Assembly: GCF_014651995.1 (NCBI RefSeq)
Contig: NZ_BMXY01000002.1
Coordinates: 393,616-457,615, forward strand
From: Cognatilysobacter xinjiangensis
GTDB taxonomy: Bacteria; Pseudomonadota; Gammaproteobacteria; Xanthomonadales; Xanthomonadaceae
Length of the DNA stretch: 64,000 nucleotides
Direction of reading: 5' to 3'
The notes below the pieces were generated by a model. That model saw only the letters and a program-made list of their open reading frames with translations, did not search any database and was not told the DNA's origin. This document shows, one piece after another, positions 33,558 through 42,468 of the stretch (its first letter is position 1; each line of letters begins with the position of its first letter). The position numbers and the translations under genes were made by a program.

Positions 33558-36500
33558 ATGTTCGGAGCGACACGCATCGGCGGACGGGCAGGCACCGGCG
33601 CGCGCGAACAGTGCGTGCAGCTGCTCGTCTGGACCGGCATGTTCGTCGCGTCCGCGCTGGCGACGCTGGGGCTGGCGGAGCTGAGCAACGGCTCGGCGTC
33701 GGTCTGGATCGCCAACGCCTTGATCGTCGGGCATGCGATCCGCCACCCGCGCGCGCCGCTCGCGCCGCTTCTGGGCGCGGTCTTCCTCGGCACGCTGCTG
33801 GCATCGATCGGTCGGGGCACGCTGTCCGGCGCGTTGCTGTCGGGCGTGGCCAACGTCGTCGAGGTGGCGATCGTCTGCGTGGTGTTCGGGCGACTGCACC
33901 TGCGCGGCGACGATGCGCCCGACGTGCGCCGCATGCTCGCCGGCCTGGTGGTCGCGGTGGTGATCGCGCCGGCCGTCAGCGCGGCCATCGGCGCGACGAT
34001 TCCCGGCGCGATGGGACGTGGCGACATCGTCCTGCGCTGGTTCCTCGCCGACGCGTTCGGCATGTTCGTGGTGCTGCCGCTGGCTTGGGCCTATACGCCG
34101 CGCGGCGCACAGGCATTGCTGCGCGGACGGCACGGCGCGGAGTTCGCGGCCGGCGCGCTCGTCGCGACGGCGGTCGCCGTGGTCGGCATCACCCAGCTGC
34201 GCCATCCGTATGCGCTGCTGCCGTTGCCGTTGCTGCTGGTCGCGCTGCGAAGTGGCGTACTGGCGACCGCCGCCTGCAATGCGCTGGTGGTCGCGACGGT
34301 GGTGACGCTCACGGCGCTGCAGCACAACGGCCTGCTTCCGCCGGCGCAGGGCATCGCCGACGTCGGACTGCGCCATACGTGGTTCCTGGCCTGCCTGGTC
34401 GCGCTCGGGCCGTTGGTCGTCGCGGTGCTGACGCGCGATCGCGATCGCGATCGACGTGAATCGGCCGAGGTCGCCGAGCGCCTGCAGGTGATCGCCGACA
34501 ACCTGCCGGCCTTCGTCGCCGAGTTCGGGCCGGACCTGCGCTACCGCTTCGTCAACCACAAGTACTTCACCTGGCTGGGGCTGGCGGCGGACGCGGTAAT
34601 CGGGCGCACGCCCGCCGAGGTGCTGGGCGAGGACGCCGCGCAACGGCTGCTGCCCTTCATGCAGCGCGCGCTGGAGGGCCAGCCGCAGCGTTTCGAGTTC
34701 CAGCTCGACGAGCGCCGGCTCGACGTGTTCTACGAGCCGCTGCCGCAGTCCGGCGGCTTCATCCTGATGGCGCACGACATCACCTGGCGCTACCAGGCCG
34801 AGCGCCGTTTCCGGCTGATGATCGAGGCCGCGCCCGATGCGGTGGTGCTGCTGGACCCCGACTCGCGCCGCATCCTGCTGGTGAACCACCAGGCCGAACG
34901 CCTGTTCGGGCTGGCGCGCGAAGCGCTGCTGGGCCAGCCGATCGCACGCTTCATCGAGGGCATCGAACGCATGGACGGCCCGGCGCTGCGCGACTATCTC
35001 GACGCGCGTCGCGAACACGCGCAGGGCGAGGTGCTCGAGTTCGATGCGGTGCAGTCGGGCGGCTCGCGCTGCCCTGTCGAGGTGCTGCTGAGCGAGCTGA
35101 ACGCCGGCGAGGAAACGCAGCTCGTCGCATCGATCCGCGACGTGTCCGCGCGCCGCCGCACCGAGCAGGCGCTGCAGGAGGAGCGCGAGCGTGCGCAGGT
35201 CACGCTGGATTCGATCGGCGACGCGGTGATCACCTGCGATACGACGCGGCGCGTAACCTCGCTCAACCCGGTCGCCGAAGCGATGACCGGCCTGCCCTGC
35301 GGCGCGGCACTCGGCCGGCCGCTCGCCGAGGTGGTGCGCCTGCATCACGCCGATGCCACGGCCAGCGGCGCGCGCGCCGGTGCCGCGCTGCTGCATCGCC
35401 ACGACGGCAGCGAGCTGCACGTGGAATACGCGCACTCGCCGATCACCGACGGCAAGGGCCGCGTGGTAGGCGGCGTGACGGTACTGCGCGACGTCAGCGA
35501 GGTGCGCGCGATGGCCGAGCGCATGTCGCACCTCGCGCAGCACGACTACCTCACCGGCCTGCCCAACCGCGTGCTGCTGCAGGACCGCCTGTCGCAGGCG
35601 CTGCACCAGGTCGGCCACGGCGCGCGCGGCGCGGTGCTGTTCGTCGACCTCGACCACTTCAAGACCATCAACGACTCCCTGGGCCATCCGGTGGGCGATC
35701 GCGTGCTGCAGGAGATCGCGCAGCGGCTCGCGGGCGTGGTGTCGGAGGACGACACCGTGAGCCGGCAGGGCGGCGACGAGTTCGTGCTGCTGCTCACGCG
35801 GCTGTCGGGCCCGAGCGATGCCGCGCGCATCGCGGAAGCGCTGATCGCCGCGATCGAGGCGCCGCTGGAGATCGAGGACCGCGTGCTGCACGTGTCGGCC
35901 AGCGTGGGCATCGCGCTGTTCCCCGAGGACGGGCAGGACATGCGCATGCTCACCAAGCAGGCCGATACCGCGCTCTACCACGCCAAGCAGTCCGGCCGCG
36001 CGCGCTACAGCTACTTCACCGCGGTGATGAGCGAACGCGCCGACCAGCGCCTGCGGCTGGAAGGCGAACTGCGCGCGGCGGTGGCCGACGGCGGCCTGTT
36101 CCTCGTCTACCAGCCCAAGATGCGCCTGCCCGGGCGCGAGCTTTCCGGCATGGAGGCCCTGGTGCGCTGGCGCCATGCCGACGGCCACGTGGTGCCGCCG
36201 TCGGACTTCATTCCCGTCGCCGAGGAAACCGGGCTGGTGCTCGCCATCGACGAATGGGTGCTGCGCGAGGCCTGCCGGCAGAACCGCGCGTGGATCGACG
36301 CCGGCCTGCCGTCGGTGCCGGTGGCGGTGAACCTCTCGCTCGCGCGCTTCGACCCCGAGCGCATCGTCGGCGGCATCGCGCGTGCGCTGTCGGACACCGG
36401 GCTCGCGCCGTGGCTGCTGGAGGTCGAGCTGACCGAAAGCCAGATGCTCGGCCACAGCGAACGGGCCACGCAGCTGATCGAGGGCATCCGTCGGCTCGGC

Positions 36501-36818
36501 GTGCGCGTGTCGGTGGACGATTTCGGCACCGGTTATTCGAGCCTCGGCTACCTCACGCGGCACCGCTTCGATGCGATCAAGATCGACCGCTCGTTCGTGC
36601 ACGGCCTGCCGCATGCCACCGGCCAACGCGCGGTGGTGCAGGCCATCCTCGGCATGGCGCAGGCGCTGGACTACCGCGTGGTCGGCGAGGGCGTGGAGAC
36701 CGAGGAGCAGGCCACCGCGCTGCTCGAGCTCGGCTGCCACGAGATGCAGGGCTACCTGCTCGGACGGCCGCTGCCGGCGTCGGAGATGGAGCGGCTGCTT
36801 CGCACGATGAAGAGCTGA
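33558..36818 (+). CDS. MASE1-PAS-GGDEF-EAL cyclic-di-GMP protein
   Basis: A 1086-residue protein. Residues about 20-295 are a MASE1-type sensor with about eight membrane helices. About three PAS domains follow (310-410, 415-535, 545-665), then GGDEF with an intact R-Q-G-G-D-E-F (738-742), then EAL beginning M-E-A-L-V-R-W (E866-A-L868). The EAL domain keeps the catalytic signatures D-D-F-G-T-G-Y-S-S-L, D-R-S-F-V, G-E-G-V-E-T and Q-G-Y-L-L-G-R-P-L. Both cyclase and phosphodiesterase sites look competent, so the net activity cannot be predicted. It controls cyclic-di-GMP in response to an unknown signal. Confidence 0.93.
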   Translation: MFGATRIGGRAGTGAREQCVQLLVWTGMFVASALATLGLAELSNGSASVWIANALIVGHAIRHPRAPLAPLLGAVFLGTLLASIGRGTLSGALLSGVANVVEVAIVCVVFGRLHLRGDDAPDVRRMLAGLVVAVVIAPAVSAAIGATIPGAMGRGDIVLRWFLADAFGMFVVLPLAWAYTPRGAQALLRGRHGAEFAAGALVATAVAVVGITQLRHPYALLPLPLLLVALRSGVLATAACNALVVATVVTLTALQHNGLLPPAQGIADVGLRHTWFLACLVALGPLVVAVLTRDRDRDRRESAEVAERLQVIADNLPAFVAEFGPDLRYRFVNHKYFTWLGLAADAVIGRTPAEVLGEDAAQRLLPFMQRALEGQPQRFEFQLDERRLDVFYEPLPQSGGFILMAHDITWRYQAERRFRLMIEAAPDAVVLLDPDSRRILLVNHQAERLFGLAREALLGQPIARFIEGIERMDGPALRDYLDARREHAQGEVLEFDAVQSGGSRCPVEVLLSELNAGEETQLVASIRDVSARRRTEQALQEERERAQVTLDSIGDAVITCDTTRRVTSLNPVAEAMTGLPCGAALGRPLAEVVRLHHADATASGARAGAALLHRHDGSELHVEYAHSPITDGKGRVVGGVTVLRDVSEVRAMAERMSHLAQHDYLTGLPNRVLLQDRLSQALHQVGHGARGAVLFVDLDHFKTINDSLGHPVGDRVLQEIAQRLAGVVSEDDTVSRQGGDEFVLLLTRLSGPSDAARIAEALIAAIEAPLEIEDRVLHVSASVGIALFPEDGQDMRMLTKQADTALYHAKQSGRARYSYFTAVMSERADQRLRLEGELRAAVADGGLFLVYQPKMRLPGRELSGMEALVRWRHADGHVVPPSDFIPVAEETGLVLAIDEWVLREACRQNRAWIDAGLPSVPVAVNLSLARFDPERIVGGIARALSDTGLAPWLLEVELTESQMLGHSERATQLIEGIRRLGVRVSVDDFGTGYSSLGYLTRHRFDAIKIDRSFVHGLPHATGQRAVVQAILGMAQALDYRVVGEGVETEEQATALLELGCHEMQGYLLGRPLPASEMERLLRTMKS

Positions 36819-36885
36819 CGCCCTTGCCCCGCGCCTCACGCCGCGCGCGCGAGGCTGCCGTGTCCCGAAACACCAGGAGCACGAC

Positions 36886-37137
36886 ATGGCACGCAACTTC
36901 CCCGGCGGCGCACCCGTGAGCGGCATCGAAGGCCAGGGCGATCTCGACCCGGCTACCCGCGGTGCCGATCGCGTCGACAGCAGGATCGCGGACCGACAGG
37001 CGCTGGAAGGCCGCGAGGACGACGACCTCGCCGCCGGCAGCGAGGGCGAGGCCTGGCTGGAGGGCGCACGCAGCACGCCCCCCGCCGCCGACGTGCGCAG
37101 CGATGACCAGGGCACGCCGAACGGCGAGCCCACCTGA
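36886..37137 (+). CDS. Small acidic hydrophilic protein (83 aa)
   Basis: An 83-residue, very hydrophilic protein preceded by AGGAG at seven bases. It is rich in Asp, Glu, Gly and Arg (for example R-E-D-D-D-L-A-A-G-S-E-G-E) and has no hydrophobic core, so it is probably disordered. No family recognised. Codon use matches the neighbours. It lies between the cyclic-di-GMP gene and arginase. Confidence 0.55.
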   Translation: MARNFPGGAPVSGIEGQGDLDPATRGADRVDSRIADRQALEGREDDDLAAGSEGEAWLEGARSTPPAADVRSDDQGTPNGEPT

Positions 37138-37224
37138 GTCCGCGCCGGCCGGTCGATACAATCGACCGACCGGCCGGGCCTGCTGGGGCGGGGTTGTCGC
37201 GGCGCCCGGTCGCGGAGACGCGCC

Positions 37225-38148
37225 ATGTCCCGTCACTACTCCCCCGTCACCCTCATCGGGGCGCCGACCGATGTCGGCGCCGGCCACCGCGGCGCGCGCC
37301 TCGGGCCGGAAGCCCTGCGCATCGCCGGCCTCGGCGAGGCCCTGATGGCCCGTGGCCTGCAGGTGCTCGACCGCGGCAACCTCGAAGGCCCGCGCAATCC
37401 TTGGCTCGATGCCGTCGACGGCTATCGCCACATCACCGAAGTCACCGAGTGGAACCGCCTGGTGATGGAGGCCGTCTACGGCGAGCTCCGCGACGGCCGC
37501 ATGCCGATCCTGCTCGGCGGCGACCACTGCCTCGGGCTTGGTTCGATCACCGGCGTCGCGCGCTGGTGCCGCGAGGCCGGCAAGAAGCTGCGCGTGGTCT
37601 GGCTCGATGCGCATGCCGACTTCAACACGAGCGAAGTCACGCCGTCCGGCAACATCCACGGCATGCCCGTGGCCTGCCTGTGCGGCCTCGGCCCCGAGCC
37701 GCTCACGCATCTCTCCGGCGTGTCGCCCGCGGTGCGCCCCGAGGACATCCGCCAGATCGGCATTCGGTCGGTGGACGAGGGCGAGCGCCGCCTGCTCAAG
37801 CAGTACGGCATCGACGTCTACGACATGCGCTACATCGACGAGGTCGGCATGCGCGCGGCGGTGGAGGAAGCGCTCGACGGCCTCGACGAGGACACGCACC
37901 TGCACGTGAGCTTCGACGTCGACTTCCTCGATCCGTCGATCGCGCCCGGCGTGGGCACCACGGTGCTCGGCGGCCCGACCTACCGCGAGGCCTCGCTGGT
38001 GATGGAGATGCTCTGCGATACCGGCCGCCTCGGCTCGCTGGACATCATGGAGCTCAATCCGCTGATCGACGACCACAACCGCACCGCGATCCTCGCGGTC
38101 GACCTGGTGGAAAGCCTGTTCGGCAAATCGACGCTGCTGCGCGACTGA
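37225..38148 (+). CDS. rocF: Arginase
   Basis: A 307-residue arginase with all metal-binding motifs: G-G-D-H101, D128-A-H130-A-D132-F-N, and S-F-D231-V-D233-F-L-D-P for the dimanganese site. G-N-I-H-G-M-P lines the substrate pocket. It hydrolyses L-arginine to ornithine and urea. Length fits the Bacillus RocF type. TACAAT at 37157-37162, inside a small dyad, is a candidate -10, which would leave a leader of about 60 bases. No other arginine-catabolism gene is next to it. Confidence 0.93.
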   Translation: MSRHYSPVTLIGAPTDVGAGHRGARLGPEALRIAGLGEALMARGLQVLDRGNLEGPRNPWLDAVDGYRHITEVTEWNRLVMEAVYGELRDGRMPILLGGDHCLGLGSITGVARWCREAGKKLRVVWLDAHADFNTSEVTPSGNIHGMPVACLCGLGPEPLTHLSGVSPAVRPEDIRQIGIRSVDEGERRLLKQYGIDVYDMRYIDEVGMRAAVEEALDGLDEDTHLHVSFDVDFLDPSIAPGVGTTVLGGPTYREASLVMEMLCDTGRLGSLDIMELNPLIDDHNRTAILAVDLVESLFGKSTLLRD

Positions 38149-38350
38149 GCGGCCGCGGCTTTAGCGACATCGGAATGGGGAATGCGGCGTCGATCGTGAA
38201 GATGCCGCCGCGAGTGCAACGCCTCGCCGCGGGAATGAACGCCGCGTGAGGCGCGCGAGCGACAGTGCACGCGCGTTTCACGGCGGCCGTCGTGTCATCG
38301 CCGCACGGATTCCCACTGCCGCGCCGCGGCGTCCCCCAGGAGATGACACC

Positions 38351-38503
38351 ATGAAGCGCCTGATCGTTCTGATGATGCTCGCCATGTTCTCGATGAGCAC
38401 CCTCACCGCCTGCAACACGATGGCGGGCGTGGGCAAGGATGTTTCGAAGGCCGGCGAAAAGGTCGAAGACAAGGCCGAGGACTGCAAGGACGGCAAGTGC
38501 TAA
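38351..38503 (+). CDS. Entericidin A/B family lipoprotein (50 aa)
   Basis: A 50-residue lipoprotein: signal sequence ending S-T-L-T-A-C-N (lipid on the cysteine), then T-M-A-G-V-G-K-D-V-S-K-A-G-E-K-V-E-D-K-A, the entericidin core. An unusual Cys-containing tail, D-C-K-D-G-K-C, follows. In E. coli, entericidin B is a stationary-phase toxin-like lipoprotein and EcnA its antidote; only one gene is present here. AGGAG precedes the ATG and a U-tracted terminator follows, so it is a one-gene unit. Confidence 0.88.
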   Translation: MKRLIVLMMLAMFSMSTLTACNTMAGVGKDVSKAGEKVEDKAEDCKDGKC

Positions 38504-38527
38504 TCCACGCAGGATTCGCATGACGAG

Positions 38528-38557
38528 AGGGCCGGAGCGATCCGGCCCTTTCTCTTT
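38528..38557 (+). terminator. Rho-independent terminator after entericidin gene
   Basis: A 9-bp stem AGGGCCGGA / TCCGGCCCT with a GCGA tetraloop, followed by TTTCTCTTT. Strong by both stem and tract. Confidence 0.85.
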
Positions 38558-38663
38558 GCGCCGCCGGTGGCGCGCTGCAAGCGACGCAAGTGCGACGCTG
38601 GGTCCGGCGGGTGGCGCGAACGCGCGCGGTAAACTGGCGATCCGCCCGTTTTTCCGCATCGAA

Positions 38664-39947
38664 ATGACCCGCACCCGCGTCCTCACCGGCATCACCACCT
38701 CGGGCACGCCGCACCTGGGCAACTACGCCGGCGCGATCCGCCCGGCGCTGGAGGCCAGCCGCGACCCGTCGGTGGAGAGCTTCTACTTCCTCGCCGACTA
38801 CCACGCGCTGATCAAGTGCCAGGAACCGGCGCGCGTGCAGCGCTCCACGCTGGAGATCGCCGCGAGCTGGCTGGCCGCGGGTCTGGATCCGTCGAAGGTG
38901 TGGTTCTACCGCCAGAGCGACATCCCGGAGATTCCGGAACTCACCTGGCTGCTCACCTGCGTCGCCGGCAAGGGCATCCTCAACCGCGCGCATGCCTACA
39001 AGGCGGCGGTCGACCGCAACCGCGAGGCCGGCGAGGACGACGATGCGGGCGTGAGCGCCGGTTTGTTCATGTATCCGGTGCTGATGGCCGCGGACATCCT
39101 GATCTTCAACGCCGACAAGGTGCCGGTCGGTCGCGACCAGATCCAGCACATCGAGATGGCGCGCGATTTCGGCCAGCGCTTCAACCATCTCTACGGCGAG
39201 CACTTCACGCTGCCGGAAGTGACCATCGCCGAGAATGTGGCGACGCTGCCGGGCCTGGACGGCCGCAAGATGTCCAAGAGCTACGACAACGTGATCCCGT
39301 TGTTCGCGCCGCGCGAGCAGCTGAAGAAGCTGATCTATTCGATCGTCACCGACTCGCGCGCGCTGGGCGAGCCGAAGGATGCCGATGCATCCAACGTGTT
39401 CCAGCTCTACCAGGCGTTCTCGACGCCCGAACAGGCCGCGTCGATGCGTGCCGCGTTCGAGGCGGGCATCGGCTGGGGCGAGGCCAAGCAGGCACTGTTC
39501 GAGCGCATCGACGCCGAGATCTCGCCGATGCGCGAGAAGTACGAAGCGCTGATCGCGAAGCCCGCCGAGATCGAGGCGATCCTGCGCGACGGCGCTGCGC
39601 GCCTGCGCGCGACTTATGCGACGCCGCTTCTGGCCACGCTGCGCGAAGCCGTGGGCCTGCGCGACCTGTCGAAGGCGAGCGTCGCCGCGACGAAGGTCGA
39701 GGAAAGGCCCGCACCTGCGATGTTCAAGCAGTACCGCGAGGCGGACGGCCGCTTCTACTTCAAGCTGGTGCAGGGCGATCGCGTGCTGCTGCAGAGCGCG
39801 GGCTTCGATGCCCCGCGCGATGCGGGCCAGCGCGTGGCCGCGCTCAAGCAGGCCGGACGGCTCGACGACGAGTCGTTGCTCGCCGACGGCGTGTCGCGCG
39901 AGGACGTCGATGCCGCGCTCGCGGCGATGGCGGAGGCCGCGGCATGA
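38664..39947 (+). CDS. trpS: Tryptophan-tRNA ligase with extra C-terminal domain
   Basis: A 427-residue class I synthetase. The HIGH equivalent is P16-H-L-G-N20 and the K-M-S-K-S loop is 202-206. The catalytic part ends by about 335-345, as in E. coli TrpS (334 aa). The extra 80-90 residues include F-K-Q-Y-R-E-A-D-G-R-F-Y-F-K-L-V and Q-S-A-G-F-D-A-P-R-D-A-G-Q-R at 353-391, which resembles the DUF1508/YegP fold. TAAACT at 38631-38636 is a candidate -10. It charges tRNA-Trp; the role of the tail is unknown. Confidence 0.92.
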   Translation: MTRTRVLTGITTSGTPHLGNYAGAIRPALEASRDPSVESFYFLADYHALIKCQEPARVQRSTLEIAASWLAAGLDPSKVWFYRQSDIPEIPELTWLLTCVAGKGILNRAHAYKAAVDRNREAGEDDDAGVSAGLFMYPVLMAADILIFNADKVPVGRDQIQHIEMARDFGQRFNHLYGEHFTLPEVTIAENVATLPGLDGRKMSKSYDNVIPLFAPREQLKKLIYSIVTDSRALGEPKDADASNVFQLYQAFSTPEQAASMRAAFEAGIGWGEAKQALFERIDAEISPMREKYEALIAKPAEIEAILRDGAARLRATYATPLLATLREAVGLRDLSKASVAATKVEERPAPAMFKQYREADGRFYFKLVQGDRVLLQSAGFDAPRDAGQRVAALKQAGRLDDESLLADGVSREDVDAALAAMAEAAA

Positions 39948-40267
39948 ACCAGCAGGTCCAGCTGCACCTCGCGCTCATCCTGTTCCTGCCGTGGTTCGCG
40001 ATCCTCGGCAGCCTGTTCTGGTTCTATCCGCGCCAGCCGCGCACGCGTGCGCGACGCGTGTTCGATGTCACGTCGCTGGTCGTCGCAGTCGTGGCGTTCG
40101 TGATCGCGATGCGCATCGGCTACGTCATCGCCGAGCCCACCGGCACGGCCGGCAACATCTGGCGCCAGGTGGTGGCGACCGCGGGCGGCTATGCGGCCTT
40201 CCTCGGCGTCATGACCGTCGCCTGGTTCCTGCGCCGCCGCTGGCTGCGCCGCCTGCTGCCGAATTGA
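39944..40267 (+). CDS. Small three-helix membrane protein
   Basis: A 107-residue protein whose ATG overlaps the trpS stop codon (ATGA), so it is coupled to trpS. Three predicted helices lie at about 8-27, 42-64 and 78-95, with Arg-rich loops (R-Q-P-R-T-R-A-R-R; R-R-R-W-L-R-R). I do not recognise the family. Linkage to trpS is its only clue. Confidence 0.7.
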   Translation: MNQQVQLHLALILFLPWFAILGSLFWFYPRQPRTRARRVFDVTSLVVAVVAFVIAMRIGYVIAEPTGTAGNIWRQVVATAGGYAAFLGVMTVAWFLRRRWLRRLLPN

Positions 40268-40297
40268 ACCGCCTTTAAACCCGTCGGCCCGGCGGGG

Positions 40298-40342
40298 CAT
40301 CGATGAAGGACCGCGACGCTTCCGTCGCGGCTTCCATCGATG
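40298..40342 (+). promoter_or_regulatory. Long imperfect hairpin around TonB-receptor start
   Basis: CATCGATG ... CCGCGACG, CTTC loop, CGTCGCGG ... CATCGATG forms an 8-bp inner stem and an outer stem, with mismatches between. One ATG (40340) lies in the outer arm; a second ATG at 40352 is just outside. It may be the terminator of the trpS unit or a structure that affects receptor translation. No U-tract. Confidence 0.4.
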
Positions 40343-42406
40343 GATCCCGACATGGCCGACCGTCTCCTGCGCTCCGCGCTCGCCACTGCGCTGCTGCTCG
40401 CCTGCACCTCCCTCCACGCGCAGGAACCGGCGGCCGCGCCGGTGGCGGCACGCAGTTACCCGGCGGCCGATTTCGCGCGCTACTCGCCCAACAACGCCTA
40501 CGACATGCTGCGGCAGGTGCCCGGCTTCGTGATCCGCGAAGCCGAGCAGGAACGCGGCCTCGGCGAGGCCACCGGCAACGTGGTCATCAACGGCCGGCGC
40601 ATCTCGGGCAAGTCCAACGACGTGCTGACCGAGCTCACGCGCGTGCCGGCCGCCAACGTGGTGCGCATCGACATCGTCGAGGGCGCGACGCTCGACATTC
40701 CGGGCCTGTCCGGACAGGTCGCCAACGTGGTGACCCGGGCGGGCGGCATCAGCGGGCAGTGGTCGTGGAAGCCGGACGTGCGCAAGTACTACACGCGCCC
40801 GCAGATCACCCGCGGCGACGTCTCGGTGAGCGGCTCCAGCGGCGGCCTGCAGTACACGGTCGGCCTGCGCAACGACGCCAACCACAGCGGCGCCGGCGGC
40901 GGCACGCGCATCTACAACGCCGACGGCACGCTGCGCGACACGCGCGACGACGCGTGGACCGGGGAGATGGACCGGCCCAAGCTCAGCACGCAGCTCACGT
41001 ACACCGCCGCCGACGGCGACGTCGCCAACCTCAATGCGTCGGTGCAGAAGGAGTTCTACCACTACCGCGAGGACGGCTTCCGCAGCGGACCGGGCCTGCC
41101 CGATCGCGAGCGCAAGGTCCGCGAGCACGAGGGCGGGCATACCTGGGAAGTCGGCGGCGACTACGAGTTCGGCGTCGGCATCGGCAGGCTCAAGCTGATC
41201 GGCCTCGATCGCTATGCGCATACGCCGTACTCGCAGACCGTGACCACGCGCTACCTCGACGGCTCATCGCCCGACAGCGGCAGCCGCTACGCGCGCGACA
41301 GCGAGGAAAAGGAGCAGATCGCGCGCGCCGAATACCGCTGGAAGACCGGCGCCAGCGACTGGCGCATTTCCGCCGAAGGTGCGTTCAACCGGCTCGACAG
41401 CACCACGCTGATCGCCGAGCTCGATCCGAGCGGCGTCTTCGTCGACGTGCCGCTGCCCGGCGCGAACGCGCGCGTGCAGGAGGACCGCTACGAACTGATC
41501 GGCAGCTGGGGCCATCCGCTCGGTGAGAAGGCCAAGCTGCAGCTCTCCGCCGGCGCCGAGCATTCCACGTTGGCGCAGGTCGGCGGCGGCGGGCTCACAC
41601 GCGAATTCCTCAGGCCCAAGGGCACGCTGTCGGTGGCGTGGAAGCCGACCAGCACGCTCGACGTCAACGTGAAGCTGCAGCGCCGCGTCGGCCAGCTCAA
41701 CTTCTACGACTTCCTCGCCTCGGTGAACCTCAACGACGACCGCGAGAACGCCGGCAACCCCGATCTCGTGCCGCAGCAGAGCTGGGACTTCGAGGTCGAG
41801 GCGACCAAGAACTTCGGCGCCTACGGCACCAGCACGCTGCGCCTGTACGACCATCGCATCGACGACCTGATCGACATCATCCCGATCGGTGCCGATGGCG
41901 AGAGCCTGGGCAACATCGACAGCGCGCGCGAATACGGCGTCGAGTGGAAGGGCACGTGGAAGCTCGAGCCGTTCGGCTGGCGCGGCGCGAAGGTCGACAC
42001 GCGCTGGTGGCTGCAGCAGAGCGAAGTGCGCGACCCGCTCACCGGCGTGGAGCGTCGCATCAGCGGCAGCCTGATCCACTTCTGGCAGGTGAAGCTTCGC
42101 CACGACGTGCCGGGCACCTCGTGGGCCTGGGGCTTCGACATCAACCACGAGCTCGACGCGCGCGACGTGCGCCTGACCGAGATCGGCTACACCTGGGAAG
42201 GCCCGCGCTGGGGCGAGCTGTTCATCGAGCGCAAGGACTTCCACGGCCTCACGCTGCGCGCCGCGGTGGCCAATGCGCTCGACGCCGGCAGCTATCGCGA
42301 CCGCTACGTCCACCTCGGGCGTCGCACCGATCCGCTGGACTACCACGAGGTGCGCGACCGCCGCATCGGGCCGATCTTCGCGTTCCAGGTGGCCGGCAAG
42401 TTCTGA
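40340..42406 (+). CDS. TonB-dependent outer-membrane receptor
   Basis: A 688-residue receptor. Signal peptide ending near S-L-H-A-Q-E; plug domain with D-M-L-R-Q-V-P-G-F and V-V-I-N-G-R-R-I-S-G-K and V-R-I-D-I-V-E-G-A; then a 22-strand-type barrel with N-A-G-N-P-D-L-V-P-Q-Q and terminal F. This looks like the catecholate/TonB receptor family with a short plug (often found in sphingomonads and xanthomonads). The ATG at 40352 (M-A-D-R-L-L-R) is an equally good start, with GGAT six bases upstream. The ligand is unknown. Confidence 0.88.
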   Translation: MDPDMADRLLRSALATALLLACTSLHAQEPAAAPVAARSYPAADFARYSPNNAYDMLRQVPGFVIREAEQERGLGEATGNVVINGRRISGKSNDVLTELTRVPAANVVRIDIVEGATLDIPGLSGQVANVVTRAGGISGQWSWKPDVRKYYTRPQITRGDVSVSGSSGGLQYTVGLRNDANHSGAGGGTRIYNADGTLRDTRDDAWTGEMDRPKLSTQLTYTAADGDVANLNASVQKEFYHYREDGFRSGPGLPDRERKVREHEGGHTWEVGGDYEFGVGIGRLKLIGLDRYAHTPYSQTVTTRYLDGSSPDSGSRYARDSEEKEQIARAEYRWKTGASDWRISAEGAFNRLDSTTLIAELDPSGVFVDVPLPGANARVQEDRYELIGSWGHPLGEKAKLQLSAGAEHSTLAQVGGGGLTREFLRPKGTLSVAWKPTSTLDVNVKLQRRVGQLNFYDFLASVNLNDDRENAGNPDLVPQQSWDFEVEATKNFGAYGTSTLRLYDHRIDDLIDIIPIGADGESLGNIDSAREYGVEWKGTWKLEPFGWRGAKVDTRWWLQQSEVRDPLTGVERRISGSLIHFWQVKLRHDVPGTSWAWGFDINHELDARDVRLTEIGYTWEGPRWGELFIERKDFHGLTLRAAVANALDAGSYRDRYVHLGRRTDPLDYHEVRDRRIGPIFAFQVAGKF

Positions 42407-42456
42407 TCGGACAGCGTGTCCCGCCGGCACGGGTCGACCCCGCCGCCGCGCGCCGG

Positions 42457-42462
42457 GACAAT
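42457..42462 (+). promoter_or_regulatory. Candidate -10 hexamer six bases before bioD
   Basis: GACAAT, six bases, then the ATG of bioD at 42469; no Shine-Dalgarno sequence. Same layout as at 9323, 30936 and 32730. Confidence 0.4.
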
Positions 42463-42468
42463 GCCGGC

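Noticed and set aside
32400..37226. A 1608-residue minus-strand open frame
   Set aside because: It is antisense to coaX, the SPOR-like gene, the tRNA and the GGDEF-EAL gene. Its His/Arg/Ala-rich composition is that of a GC-rich shadow frame.
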